Part shown: piece by piece, positions 1 to 8,158 of the stretch
Layout: each line of letters starts with the position of its first letter
Position numbering within the stretch: the first letter of the stretch is position 1
Notes under the pieces: model-generated
Database searches by the model: none
Told to the model about the DNA's origin: nothing
The model's input: only the letters and a program-made list of their open reading frames with translations
Translations under genes and position numbers: made by a program
Source of the DNA: Streptomyces flavochromogenes
GTDB lineage: Bacteria > Actinomycetota > Actinomycetes > Streptomycetales > Streptomycetaceae
Length of the DNA stretch: 64,000 nt
Assembly: GCF_000717595.1 (NCBI RefSeq)
Contig: NZ_JNZO01000027.1
Coordinates: 171,907 to 235,906 of the forward strand
Direction of reading: 5' to 3'

Positions 1-2454
1 TCTCAGCCGGACGAAGGACTCGTCCGGGCCCATGAGCGCCGTCAACAGACGAGCGGTCTCTCGCAGGGCGCCCAGATCCCCTTCCTCGGCTGCCCGCTGG
101 TACCAGGTGACAGCCTCCGACACCCTGCCCAGCTGTTCGTGCAGAGCGGCGACGTGCGCCGCCGCGCCTCTCCGGCCGTCGGCTGCCTCCCGCTCGTACA
201 ACGCGAGCGCTTCCTCCGGACGGCCCTCCTTCCTCAGCGCCTCGGCAGCACGCACGCCCTCCCGGCGCCCTCCCCCGGCGATCTCCTCCGCCCCGTCCAA
301 CACCGCGGCCATCCAGCTCCGAGCCTCCTGGTCCTCTTCTCCCGGGACGAGAAGACCCCGCAAGCCGGATCGGAGTGCCGCGTCCTGGGCCAGGTGGTCG
401 AGCAACGCGCTCCACGCCCAGGGAAGCCTCACGTCTGCCTTCCTGTTGCCCTCTTCCCATACCCGCGGCAGCAGCCAGGACAGCACGGTGGCGCCGCTGT
501 CGCCCCGCTCCCGCATGAGGGAGACCGTCTCGATCACGGCGTACCCGCCGCGGCCCTCGGCCTCCTGCCGGTAACAGGCGAGCGCCTCCTCCGTACGGGC
601 CGTCGACTTCAGCAGGTCGGCCAGCGTTCCGAACGCGCCGTAGACGCCCGCATCGGCCGCTCGCCTGAGGCAGGCCTCCGCTTCCCGGCGATCCTCGGCC
701 TTCAGCAGAAGCATGCCGGCGTAGAGCCAGTTGCCGGAACACCCCGCCTCGGCAGCTCTCTTGTGCCAGGCGATGGCCGTGACCGGCTGGTGAGTTTGCT
801 CCATGATCCCGGCAACCTGGCTCATGGCCTCGGGGTCTCCCCCTTCGGCGAGAGGCAGACACCACAGCAGTGCCTCGTCGTACCTTCCCTCTGCCTCCAG
901 CATGCGGGACGCCGCGGTGGCGGCGCCCGCCACCCCCGCCGCGGCCGCGGCCCTGAGCAGGTGCACCGCGATCCGCAGATGCCCTCTTTCCCACGCCGAC
1001 TCGGCCAGGGCGATCAGGGACTCTCGTGCCGCGTAGTCGCCCAGGGTGTCCCACAGGCCTCCCGGTGGGGCCTTTCCGTTTCGCTTCTCCCTGCCGTGCT
1101 GATCCAGGTAGTCCGCGAGTCTGACCTTGTCCGTCGTGATGCGGGGAGCGGCAGGTACGCGAAGGGTGACGGGCGTGAGGGGTCCGCGGACACCGCGCCA
1201 CGAGATGCTCAGTTCCGCGAGAGCGTGCTCGATGTCCCCGTCCTCAACCGCCTCGTCCTGATGAGCGGTCAGGTAGAAGCGGACGGACGCCTCCAGCAGC
1301 ACCTTGGGGAGAGCTACGCCGTGCCCGAGACGGCGGGCGTCCATGGCCGACTCGATCAGTGCCCTCTCCAGGGCCGTGGCGGTCTCGTACCGGCCGACAA
1401 GTGCGCGGCCACCGGCGAGGTACTGGGTGATCTGCCCTTCCTCACCGCGCTCCAGGGCCTCTTGGAGTCGGGGATCCGTCGCGGCCAGGCGTCGCAGCTC
1501 CGGCATGTCCGGTCCCTCGAAGGAATCCGGCACGCGGCAGTGCTTGCCGGCGAGCAGGGCACGTGCCCGCGCATGCGGGTCCCTGAGGTCACCTTTCCCG
1601 CGCGGCCTGACCAGGCCCCACCACTCGTCGGGCCAGGTCGTACCGAGGACGAGCAGCGGGCTCCGTCGCGGGTCGTTGAGCACCTCGTGCAGCCGGGCGG
1701 CTGCCTGCTCACCCCGGTCGTCGCCCACGTAGCGGTGGATCTCGTCGAGCCACAGGACGGTGCGGGGAGCGGCGTCGTCCAGCAGGGCGATCAGGGCCTC
1801 GGCGGGGTTCGGTACGAGGGGATGCGCGAGCCGCCAGTCCGAGGGAAGCAGGTTGAGCGCCTCCCAACACGCCCTCGTCTTCCCCGTGGAGGAATTGCCG
1901 ACGAGGACGGCGATGGCACTGGTCGGCTCCCCTGCGCCCTGCCGCGTGACACCCTCCACCACTGCGGAGAGCCGCCGGTCGTGCTCCCGTTCGACATAGG
2001 GAGGCAGCAGCGGCAGCTCGGCCTCTGCGCACCCTCCGTCGATGGCCTCGTGCACCTCCAGGGCGAACGGATCACTGAACTCACGAACAGGCCGCCCCGG
2101 GCCGGTCGATGCCGCACGGGGTGCCCGTATCGGCTGCGCCCTCTCCAACAGGTCCCGCCAGGAGCGTTCATCGGGTTTCTCGCCCGCCCAGGCGCTCCAC
2201 AGGCGTACCAGCGCCAGAACGTCGTCGCTGCTCCCGTCACTGGGGACCTGGGGATCTCTTTCACCCCGGGTGGGCACCCAGGCGCTGATCCGCTGACCCT
2301 CGATCCTTCTGCCGTACGGGGGCTTGGCGAGTGCCTGGCTCACCCTCCTCCGTGAGTACCGGTCGCCGGCCCGGCTGAGCACGCCCGCCGCTCGTCGCTC
2401 CAGAGCGCGCAACCGCTCGTACAGTTCGCGGGACTCCTGAGACCGCAACAGCAC
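1..2454 (-). CDS. HTH/P-loop ATPase with Sel1/TPR-like repeats, C-terminus cut by window edge
   Basis: The minus strand is open to the window's left edge. Near the N-terminus is a helix-turn-helix-like segment (YSRRRVSQALAKPPYGRRI), followed by a P-loop ATPase core: Walker A VGNSSTGKTRAC at about 1880-1915, Walker B TVLWLDEIHRY at about 1729-1761, and LLVLGTTWPDEW, probably sensor 1, near 1621-1660. The remainder toward position 1 is helical with Sel1/TPR-like repeats such as AIAWHKRAAEAG. Large Streptomyces ATPases of this layout look like STAND-type signal proteins, but the substrate is unknown. I chose the GTG at 2454 because GAGAGAGGGA lies directly before it; the frame stays open upstream past a CARCGQ sequence, so a longer N-terminus with a Cys pair is possible. 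The C-terminus and stop are outside the window. Confidence 0.75.
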   Translation of the reverse strand, partial: MLLRSQESRELYERLRALERRAAGVLSRAGDRYSRRRVSQALAKPPYGRRIEGQRISAWVPTRGERDPQVPSDGSSDDVLALVRLWSAWAGEKPDERSWRDLLERAQPIRAPRAASTGPGRPVREFSDPFALEVHEAIDGGCAEAELPLLPPYVEREHDRRLSAVVEGVTRQGAGEPTSAIAVLVGNSSTGKTRACWEALNLLPSDWRLAHPLVPNPAEALIALLDDAAPRTVLWLDEIHRYVGDDRGEQAAARLHEVLNDPRRSPLLVLGTTWPDEWWGLVRPRGKGDLRDPHARARALLAGKHCRVPDSFEGPDMPELRRLAATDPRLQEALERGEEGQITQYLAGGRALVGRYETATALERALIESAMDARRLGHGVALPKVLLEASVRFYLTAHQDEAVEDGDIEHALAELSISWRGVRGPLTPVTLRVPAAPRITTDKVRLADYLDQHGREKRNGKAPPGGLWDTLGDYAARESLIALAESAWERGHLRIAVHLLRAAAAAGVAGAATAASRMLEAEGRYDEALLWCLPLAEGGDPEAMSQVAGIMEQTHQPVTAIAWHKRAAEAGCSGNWLYAGMLLLKAEDRREAEACLRRAADAGVYGAFGTLADLLKSTARTEEALACYRQEAEGRGGYAVIETVSLMRERGDSGATVLSWLLPRVWEEGNRKADVRLPWAWSALLDHLAQDAALRSGLRGLLVPGEEDQEARSWMAAVLDGAEEIAGGGRREGVRAAEALRKEGRPEEALALYEREAADGRRGAAAHVAALHEQLGRVSEAVTWYQRAAEEGDLGALRETARLLTALMGPDESFVRLR

Positions 2455-2618
2455 TCCCTCTCTCTGCCCGCAGCGGGCACAACGGGCAACGCGCCGACCG
2501 GCAGCGTAGAACGAATTCGCCCGGTGTTCCCGCTCCTTCGGGGCTTCTGCCCCACCACGCAGAAGACTCGGGACGACAGCTCGGAGCAGCACCGGGCGCG
2601 ACCGATGAAGGGGCCTCG

Positions 2619-2762
2619 ATGGAGAAGACGACTCGGCGGAAGCGACAGCACACCACCCGCCTCTGGGGACGCACCGTCCTCTTCCATGCCGTCCGTGGGG
2701 CTGCCACCGCGACGGGCTCGGCCGTCGTCACGTGCGGCCTGATGTGGTGGCGGAGCCGGTGA
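2619..2762 (+). CDS. Possible small Arg-rich single-membrane-segment protein, 47 aa
   Basis: A 48-codon frame starts with ATG at 2619. A good SD, AAGGGG at about 2608-2613, sits five bases upstream. The product begins with a basic stretch (MEKTTRRKRQHTTRLWGR), continues with an apolar segment (HAVRGAATATGSAVVTCGL) and ends MWWRSR. Most third positions are G or C. It lies between the divergent ATPase gene and the sigma-factor gene. I do not recognise a family. The SD and the basic-then-hydrophobic layout argue for a real membrane microprotein; its short length leaves doubt. Confidence 0.4.
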   Translation: MEKTTRRKRQHTTRLWGRTVLFHAVRGAATATGSAVVTCGLMWWRSR

Positions 2763-2843
2763 ACCGGCAGCAGCGATCCGAGGGGAGGGGTGCCTCGCGA
2801 GACGTCCTGGACGCGGCCCGTGTGCGGGCCCGATCATGGGGGG

Positions 2844-3788
2844 ATGTCGCTCCGCATGTACGAGGCCGATCTGTTCGAGGGTTCCCGGGGTCGCCTGGAG
2901 GCGATCGCCTATCGCATGCTCGGGTCCGCGGGTGATGCCGAGGACGCCGTGCAGGAGACGTATCTGCGGTGGCACGCGGCGGACCGGGAGCGGATCGAGA
3001 CGCCCGAGGCGTGGCTGACGAAGGTGCTCACCAATCTCTGCCTCAACCAGCTCACCTCCGCACGGGTCCGGCGGGAGACCTACGTCGGACAGTGGCTGCC
3101 GGAGCCGGTGCTCGCCGGCGACCGGATGCTCGGGCCGGCCGACACCGCCGAGCAGCGCGAGTCGGTCTCCCTCGCGATGCTCACCCTGATGGAACGGCTC
3201 TCGCCCAACGAGCGCGCGGTGTACGTGCTGCGCGAGGCCTTCGGGTACGCGCACCGTGAGATCGCGGAGATCCTCGACCTCACCGAGTCGAACTGCCAGC
3301 AGATCCACCGGCGCGCGAAGCAGCACCTCGCCACCGACCGGGCCCGTACCGAGATCGACACGATCGCCGCGCGGAAGGTCGTCGAGGAGTTTCTCGCCGC
3401 GGCCCTCAGCGGCGACACCGAGCCGCTGATCCGGCTCCTCACCGACGACGCGGTCGGCGTGGCCGACGGCGGCGCCAAGGTTCCGGCCCGCAGGTCCCCG
3501 GTCATCGGCGCGCTCGGCATCGCGCGCTACCTGCGGGGGCTGTTCCGGCCGAGCGCCCACAAGCGGACCCTCGTCGGCGGCGACCCCGAGCTCCACGCCG
3601 CCGTCGTCAACGGCGCTCCCGCCGTGCTGGTCTCGGTCGGTGAGCGGATCGCCGGGGTCATCTGTCTCGACGCGACGTCGGACGGTGTCGTCGCGGTCCG
3701 TCTCCAGGTCAACCCCGACAAGCTGGGGCGCATCGCCCGCCAGTGGGCGGCCTCCGGCCCCCATCAGCCGCTCAGGGAGATGTGGTGA
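2844..3788 (+). CDS. ECF sigma factor with C-terminal SnoaL-like domain (SigJ/ECF41-like)
   Basis: Alternative sigma factor of 314 aa that directs RNA polymerase to a small regulon. Sigma region 2 is at about residues 8-75 (AIAYRMLGSAGDAEDAVQET), region 4 at about 110-170 (LSPNERAVYVLREAFGYAHR, then IAEILDLTESNCQQIHRR). A SnoaL-like domain of about 130 residues follows, ending in VRLQVNPDKLGRIAR, typical of ECF41-type factors where the extension modulates activity in place of an anti-sigma factor. I start at ATG 2844 because homologous sequence begins there; an in-frame ATG at 2790 would add 18 residues without family support. The FAD oxidoreductase gene follows after 81 bases and is the likely target, the usual ECF41 arrangement. 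Confidence 0.9.
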   Translation: MSLRMYEADLFEGSRGRLEAIAYRMLGSAGDAEDAVQETYLRWHAADRERIETPEAWLTKVLTNLCLNQLTSARVRRETYVGQWLPEPVLAGDRMLGPADTAEQRESVSLAMLTLMERLSPNERAVYVLREAFGYAHREIAEILDLTESNCQQIHRRAKQHLATDRARTEIDTIAARKVVEEFLAAALSGDTEPLIRLLTDDAVGVADGGAKVPARRSPVIGALGIARYLRGLFRPSAHKRTLVGGDPELHAAVVNGAPAVLVSVGERIAGVICLDATSDGVVAVRLQVNPDKLGRIARQWAASGPHQPLREMW

Positions 3789-3792
3789 CCCA

Positions 3793-3826
3793 CGTCACAT
3801 TCGATTCCTGTCAGGGATCGCGTGGC
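3793..3826 (+). promoter_or_regulatory. Candidate promoter region for the FAD oxidoreductase gene
   Basis: The gap between sigma factor and oxidoreductase holds CGTCACA at 3793-3799, which matches six of seven bases of the ECF41 -35 consensus TGTCACA as I recall it. The expected -10 CGTC is not found 16 bases downstream. A second element, GTCAGGGATCGCGTGGC at 3810-3826, agrees at 13 of 17 bases with the box repeated upstream of the two VOC genes at 10.25 and 11.14 kb. Which element drives expression is undecided. Confidence 0.3.
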
Positions 3827-3869
3827 TGTCCGGTTCAGGAGGTGAGTCCAACCGGATAGGGAGCCAGCC

Positions 3870-5063
3870 ATGAAGCACCGCATCGTTGTCCTCGGAGCCG
3901 GATACGCCGGAGCGATCGCCGCCGGTCGCCTCGCCAAGCGACTGCACCGAGACGACGTCGAGATCACCCTCGTCAACGCCGAGTCCGAGTTCGTCGAGCG
4001 GGTCCGTCTGCACCAGCTCGCCAGCGGACAGGATCTGCCGAGCCGCCCGCTGCGCGACGTGTTCGCGGGAACGGGCGTGGAGCTCCGGCCCGCGTGGGTG
4101 ACCGCCGTCGACACGGACCGCAGGACCGTCGAACTCGACGGCGAGCACGGCGCCGAGACCCTCGGCTACGACACCCTCGTGTACGCCCTGGGCAGCACCG
4201 CCGGCTCCCTCGACGTCCCCGGTGTCGCCGAGCACGCCCACGGCGTCGCCGGGAAGCGGGACGCGCTGCGCCTGCGGGCGCGCCTCGGCGAGCTGGAGCC
4301 GGGCGGGACCGTGCTGATCGTCGGCGGCGGCCTCACCGGCATCGAGGCGGCCACCGAGATCGCCGAGGCCCGCCCTGACCTGAAGGTCGCCCTCGCCGCC
4401 CGCGGCGGTGTCGGCGGCTGGCTCAGCGACAAGGCCCGGCGCCACCTGCGGACCGTCTTCGACCGGCTCGGCATCACGGTCCACGAGGGCGCCGACATCG
4501 CCCGCGTCGAGGCGCACCGTGTCGTCACCGGTGAAGGGCAGGAGATCCCGGCCCAGTTGACCGTGTGGACCGCGGGCTTCGCCGTCCACCCGATCGCCGC
4601 CGCCACGACCCTGGAGGTGTCCGACACCGGACGGATCGTCGTCGACGCCACCATGCGCTCGGTCTCCCACCCCGACGTGTACGCCGTCGGTGACGCCGCG
4701 CTCGCCGAAGGTCCGGGCGGCAGGCCGCTGCGGATGTCCTGCGCCACGGCGAGCCCCATGGCGTGGCAGGCCGCCGACTCGCTCGCCGCGCGTCTGACCG
4801 GCCGCAAGGTTCCCGAGAACTCGATCGGCTACGCCGCGCAGTGCATCAGCCTCGGGCGCCGCGACGCCATCTTCCAGAAGGTGACCCACGAGGACGAGGT
4901 CACGTCCAAGGTCGTCACGGGCCGGGCCGGCGCCCGTATCAAGGAGTTCATCTGCGCGGGCGCGGCATGGAGCATCTCCCACCCGACGATGATGATGCCG
5001 AGCCGTCGTCGCCGCCTCACGGCGACCACCCAGCCGGCCGCGCCCCGTCTCGCCACCCGGTGA
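3870..5063 (+). CDS. NAD(P)/FAD-dependent oxidoreductase, NDH-2-like
   Basis: Flavoprotein of 397 aa that passes electrons from NAD(P)H through FAD to an acceptor, perhaps a quinone. The FAD-binding Rossmann motif is at the N-terminus (IVVLGAGYAGAIAAGRLAKR), the NAD(P)H motif near residue 150 (VLIVGGGLTGIEAATEIAEA), and the FAD ribityl-binding motif near 272 (VYAVGDAA). Start ATG 3870 has AGGGAG six bases upstream. The C-terminus has no clear membrane anchor, unlike classical NDH-2. It follows the ECF sigma-factor gene on the same strand, which suggests sigma-dependent expression. Confidence 0.87.
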   Translation: MKHRIVVLGAGYAGAIAAGRLAKRLHRDDVEITLVNAESEFVERVRLHQLASGQDLPSRPLRDVFAGTGVELRPAWVTAVDTDRRTVELDGEHGAETLGYDTLVYALGSTAGSLDVPGVAEHAHGVAGKRDALRLRARLGELEPGGTVLIVGGGLTGIEAATEIAEARPDLKVALAARGGVGGWLSDKARRHLRTVFDRLGITVHEGADIARVEAHRVVTGEGQEIPAQLTVWTAGFAVHPIAAATTLEVSDTGRIVVDATMRSVSHPDVYAVGDAALAEGPGGRPLRMSCATASPMAWQAADSLAARLTGRKVPENSIGYAAQCISLGRRDAIFQKVTHEDEVTSKVVTGRAGARIKEFICAGAAWSISHPTMMMPSRRRRLTATTQPAAPRLATR

Positions 5064-5084
5064 GGCGGCGCGCGACACGGCCGG

Positions 5085-5125
5085 CGGCGCACCGCCTGGG
5101 CACAGGGTGAAAGGGCGGTGCGCCG
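5085..5125. terminator. Bidirectional hairpin between convergent genes
   Basis: Perfect 12-base inverted repeat, CGGCGCACCGCC at 5085-5096 and its complement at 5114-5125, with a 17-base loop. It fills the gap between the convergent oxidoreductase and WYL-regulator genes. It has no U tract, as is usual for Streptomyces terminators. Confidence 0.6.
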
Positions 5126-5126
5126 T

Positions 5127-6137
5127 TCAGGGCCGTACGGGCGTCCGGAAGCCCGGTCCGTCGGCGCCGTAGGTCCGGGCGAGCGCACGGACCGTGTCCG
5201 CCATCGCCCGGCGCAGTTCCTCCGGCGCGACGACCTCGACGTCCGTGCCGAGTCGCAGCAGCTCCCCGCAGGCGTGCCCGGTGCTCTCCGTCGGGATGAC
5301 GGCCTCGATCCATCCGTCGCCGCCCGCCACCTCGATCGCGGTGGCCTCGCAGGCCCGCGCCACCTCGGGCGGAACGTTGTCGGCCAGCCGCTCCCGCCCC
5401 CTCGGGGACAGCCGGATCGTGGCAGTGCCCGTGTGGCGTCGTGCCGCGAAGTCGTCGAGGTACGACGACCAGTACGCGTCCAGGGCGAAGTCCTCCGGCC
5501 GGTCGAAACGTTCGTCCCTCACCGCCGCGTCCAGGATCCGGGCGATCCGGAAGGTGGTGGCCCTGCCGTCGACCCCGGCCACCAGGTACCAGGTGCCCGA
5601 CTTGAGGACCAGGCCGTAGGGGTGCAGCCGCCGGTCCACCTCCTGTGGTTCGCGCCAGCGGCGGTAGCGCACGTCCACCGCGCGCCGGCCGAACACCGCG
5701 TCCACCAGGAGCGGCAGATGCGGGGTCTCCTCGGCCTCCCGGTACCAGCCCGGAGCGTCCAGGTGGAACACCGCGTCGGTGCGCGTCGCCTCCTCCCGCA
5801 GGGCGGCCGGGAGGGCCGCGAGCAACTTCAGTCTCGCCGCCGCCACTTCCGCCGCGAGCCCCAGGTCGGCGGCGGGCGCGGGCAGCCCCGCGAGGAACAG
5901 CACCCTGGCCTCGCTCTCGCTCAGCCCGGTGAGGTGCGTGCGGTAGCCGTCGAGCAGTCGATAGCCGCCGGTACGGCCCTGCTCGGCGTAGACCGGGACC
6001 CCGGCGGCCTGCAGCCGGTCGAGATCGCGGTACGCGGTCCGTACGGAGACCCCCAGCTCGGCGGCGAGACGTCGAGCCGGCATCCGGCCCCGGGTCTGGA
6101 GCAGCAACATCATCGACAGCAACCGGTCCGCGGACAT
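5127..6137 (-). CDS. WYL-domain (YafY/DeoR-type) transcriptional regulator
   Basis: Regulator of 336 aa. The N-terminal winged helix-turn-helix is at about residues 1-60 (LAAELGVSVRTAYRDLDRL), and the WYL ligand-binding domain at about 140-215 (RRLHPYGLVLKSGTWYLVAG) is followed by a WCX-type C-terminal domain. WYL domains sense small molecules or nucleic acids; the ligand here is unknown. I start at ATG 6137 (MSADRLLSMMLLLQ), where family similarity begins, not at the upstream in-frame start at 6197. It is divergent from the NIPSNAP gene, the expected target. Start-to-start distance is 116 bases. Confidence 0.88.
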   Translation of the reverse strand: MSADRLLSMMLLLQTRGRMPARRLAAELGVSVRTAYRDLDRLQAAGVPVYAEQGRTGGYRLLDGYRTHLTGLSESEARVLFLAGLPAPAADLGLAAEVAAARLKLLAALPAALREEATRTDAVFHLDAPGWYREAEETPHLPLLVDAVFGRRAVDVRYRRWREPQEVDRRLHPYGLVLKSGTWYLVAGVDGRATTFRIARILDAAVRDERFDRPEDFALDAYWSSYLDDFAARRHTGTATIRLSPRGRERLADNVPPEVARACEATAIEVAGGDGWIEAVIPTESTGHACGELLRLGTDVEVVAPEELRRAMADTVRALARTYGADGPGFRTPVRP

Positions 6138-6180
6138 ACGGGGATTCTGCTCCGGACGCCGGCAACACGCGGCGAAAACA

Positions 6181-6213
6181 CTGACAGGCGGTGGCACGCC
6201 TCGGCTCTAGCGT
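6181..6213 (+). promoter_or_regulatory. Candidate promoter/operator for the NIPSNAP gene
   Basis: A -35-like CTGACA at 6181-6186 precedes TAGCGT (a TANNNT -10) at 6208-6213. The 21-base spacing is too long for unaided sigma-70 and would fit an activated promoter. The spacer carries imperfect direct repeats TGACAGGC and TGGCACGCC, plausible WYL-regulator contacts. This is inference from position and sequence only. Confidence 0.35.
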
Positions 6214-6253
6214 CGGCCCCGTCCGCCGAGGAACCCCCACCCAGGAGTCCGTC

Positions 6254-7051
6254 GTGCCCCGCACTCCCCGTACCGCCCCCGTCAGCCGGCCCGCCGTGAT
6301 CGAGCTTCGCCGGTACACCCTGCTCCCCGGCCGGCGGGACGAGCTCATCGAGCTGTTCGACCGCGAGTTCGTCGAGGCCCAGGAGGCGACCGGGATGATC
6401 GTCCTCGGCCAGTTCCGGGACCTCGACGATCCCGACCGCTTCGTCTGGTTGCGCGGCTTCGCGGACATGGAGACCCGGCGTGAGGCCCTCTCCGCCTTCT
6501 ACGGCGGGCCGGTCTGGGCCACGCACGGCCCCCGGGCCAACGCCACCATGGCCGATTCCGACGACGTCCTGCTGCTGCGGCCCCTGCCGGCCGGCACCGC
6601 CGCACCGGATGGGGCCGCCGCACCGGGCAGAGCCTCCGCTTCGGACCGGGCCGCCTCGCCGGACCGCGCCTCCGCACCTGGCCGGGCACCCACGCCGAAC
6701 CGGTTCGTGGCCGTCGCCCTGTGGCACTTCCCGCCGGGCGACGCGGACGGCCCCGCGCTGATCCACGACCGGCTCGTCCCCGTATTGCGGGAGACGGGGC
6801 CCACGCCCCTCGCCGTACTCGTCACCGAGCCGGCCGACAACACGTTCCCCCGGCTCCCCGTCCGCACCGGAGAGAACGTGGTCGCCGTCGTCACCTCGTA
6901 CCCGGACGAGCAGGCGCACCGTCGCCACCTCGCCGGCACGACGGACCACCCCCTCGTACGGGACGAGATCCGGCCGGCCGTCGAGCGGGCGCAGTCGGCG
7001 GCTCCTCTTCTTCTCCGCCTGACGCCGACGGCCCGCTCGCTCGTCCGCTGA
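6254..7051 (+). CDS. NIPSNAP-family protein
   Basis: Protein of 265 aa with two ferredoxin-like (dimeric alpha/beta barrel) halves. The first half starts IELRRYTLLPGRRDELIELF, the classic NIPSNAP opening. It is separated by an Ala/Pro/Arg-rich low-complexity linker (about residues 115-150, repeated APGR, SPDR and APTP) from the second half (FVAVALWHFPPGDADG). GTG 6254 is chosen because AGGAG lies six bases upstream. Small-molecule binding has been proposed for the family; no reaction can be assigned. It is divergent from the WYL regulator, which is likely its controller. Confidence 0.82.
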   Translation: MPRTPRTAPVSRPAVIELRRYTLLPGRRDELIELFDREFVEAQEATGMIVLGQFRDLDDPDRFVWLRGFADMETRREALSAFYGGPVWATHGPRANATMADSDDVLLLRPLPAGTAAPDGAAAPGRASASDRAASPDRASAPGRAPTPNRFVAVALWHFPPGDADGPALIHDRLVPVLRETGPTPLAVLVTEPADNTFPRLPVRTGENVVAVVTSYPDEQAHRRHLAGTTDHPLVRDEIRPAVERAQSAAPLLLRLTPTARSLVR

Positions 7052-7075
7052 GGGACGGGGCCGCGCCCACCCGCC

Positions 7076-8008
7076 TCATTCCGTCCAGGGCTGGAGCTTC
7101 TCCGGGTTGCGGACCGCCCAGATGTGCGTGATCCGGTCGTCCGCGAGGGCGAACGCCGCCACCGTCACGGTCGTGCCGCCGCGGCGGGCCACCAGACCGG
7201 GGCGGCCGTTGACCGAGGTGACCTGGAGCGTCATGCCGGGGGCCATGTCGCCGATCGCGACGATGTAGCGGGCGATCTCCGCGGCACCGGTGATCGGGCG
7301 GAGCGCCGCGCCGACCAGGCCGCCGCCGTCGACGACCACCGTGGCGTCGGGGTTGAGCAGGTCGACGAGGGCCGCGATGTCCTGGGCCTCCCACGCCTGC
7401 TTGAAGTCCTTGATGACACGCGCCTGCAGGCCGGTCGGCGGCTCCGGCGCCCGGGCCGCCCGGACGCGCCGCCGGGCCGACGAGGCCAGCTGCCGGCATG
7501 CGGCGGGTGTGCGGCCGACGATCGTGGCCAACTCGGTGAAGGGGTAACGGAAGACGTCGTGCAGGATGAACGCGACCCGCTCGGCCGGGGTCATGGATTC
7601 GAGGACGACGAGGAAGGCCATGTCGACCGACTCGTCGAGGGCGATCCGTTCGGCGGGGTCGGTCCCGCCGTCGCCCGGCCGGCCGTTCAGCCACTCCGTC
7701 GTCTCGGGCAGCGGCTCCGGGATCCACTCGCCCACGTAGCGCTCGCGCCGCGCCCGCGCCGAGCCGAGGACGTCCAGGCAGATACGGCCGACCACCGTCG
7801 TCAGCCAGGCTCCGGGCGCCTCGACGGCCTCCTGCTGCGGGCCCGACATCGCGTACCAGCGGGCGAAGGCCTCCTGAACGGCGTCCTCCGCCTCGGCCAG
7901 GGACCCGAGCAGCCGGTAGGCGACATTGATCAACTGCCGGTACTCGCCCTCGGGTCGGGCGGCCGCGGGCGCGGGCCCGCGTTCCGGTTCCGTACGGCTG
8001 CCGTTCAT
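7076..8008 (-). CDS. ECF sigma factor with C-terminal SnoaL-like domain (SigJ/ECF41-like), second copy
   Basis: Sigma factor of 310 aa with the same layout as the one at 2.8 kb: region 2 (AYRLLGSLAEAEDAVQEAFA), region 4 (MTPAERVAFILHDVFRYPFT and IVGRTPAACRQLASSARR) and a SnoaL-like domain ending in ITHIWAVRNPEKLQPW. The closing VRNPEKL matches the VNPDKL motif of the first copy, known in ECF41 factors to affect activity. ATG 8008 is preceded by AAGGGGGA about ten bases upstream. A membrane-protein gene is divergent, with an ECF41-like promoter ahead of it. Confidence 0.9.
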   Translation of the reverse strand: MNGSRTEPERGPAPAAARPEGEYRQLINVAYRLLGSLAEAEDAVQEAFARWYAMSGPQQEAVEAPGAWLTTVVGRICLDVLGSARARRERYVGEWIPEPLPETTEWLNGRPGDGGTDPAERIALDESVDMAFLVVLESMTPAERVAFILHDVFRYPFTELATIVGRTPAACRQLASSARRRVRAARAPEPPTGLQARVIKDFKQAWEAQDIAALVDLLNPDATVVVDGGGLVGAALRPITGAAEIARYIVAIGDMAPGMTLQVTSVNGRPGLVARRGGTTVTVAAFALADDRITHIWAVRNPEKLQPWTE

Positions 8009-8088
8009 GGTGGTCGTGTCCCCCTTCGTTCGATCCGCGCTCGCCGTGATCGGTGAGACGCGCATCACTCCGTGACTCCGGTGCAGCG

Positions 8089-8115
8089 CCTCACATTCTC
8101 GCGGGCTGCGTCGTC
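8089..8115 (+). promoter_or_regulatory. ECF41-like promoter in front of the membrane-protein gene
   Basis: CCTCACA at 8089-8095 is followed after exactly 16 bases by CGTC at 8112-8115. I recall the ECF41 consensus as TGTCACA-N16-CGTC; the -35 matches five of seven bases and the -10 is exact. It lies 43 bases before the ATG at 8159 and is divergent from the sigma-factor gene, the place expected for this sigma factor's own target promoter. Confidence 0.5.
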
Positions 8116-8158
8116 GGACTGTCGAGAGAGCGACCGGCAGCGGAAGGACGGGATCATC

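Noticed and set aside
139..2355. A 738-codon open frame on the plus strand
   Set aside because: It is the antisense shadow of the HTH/P-loop ATPase gene, which has Walker motifs and proper codon bias on the minus strand.
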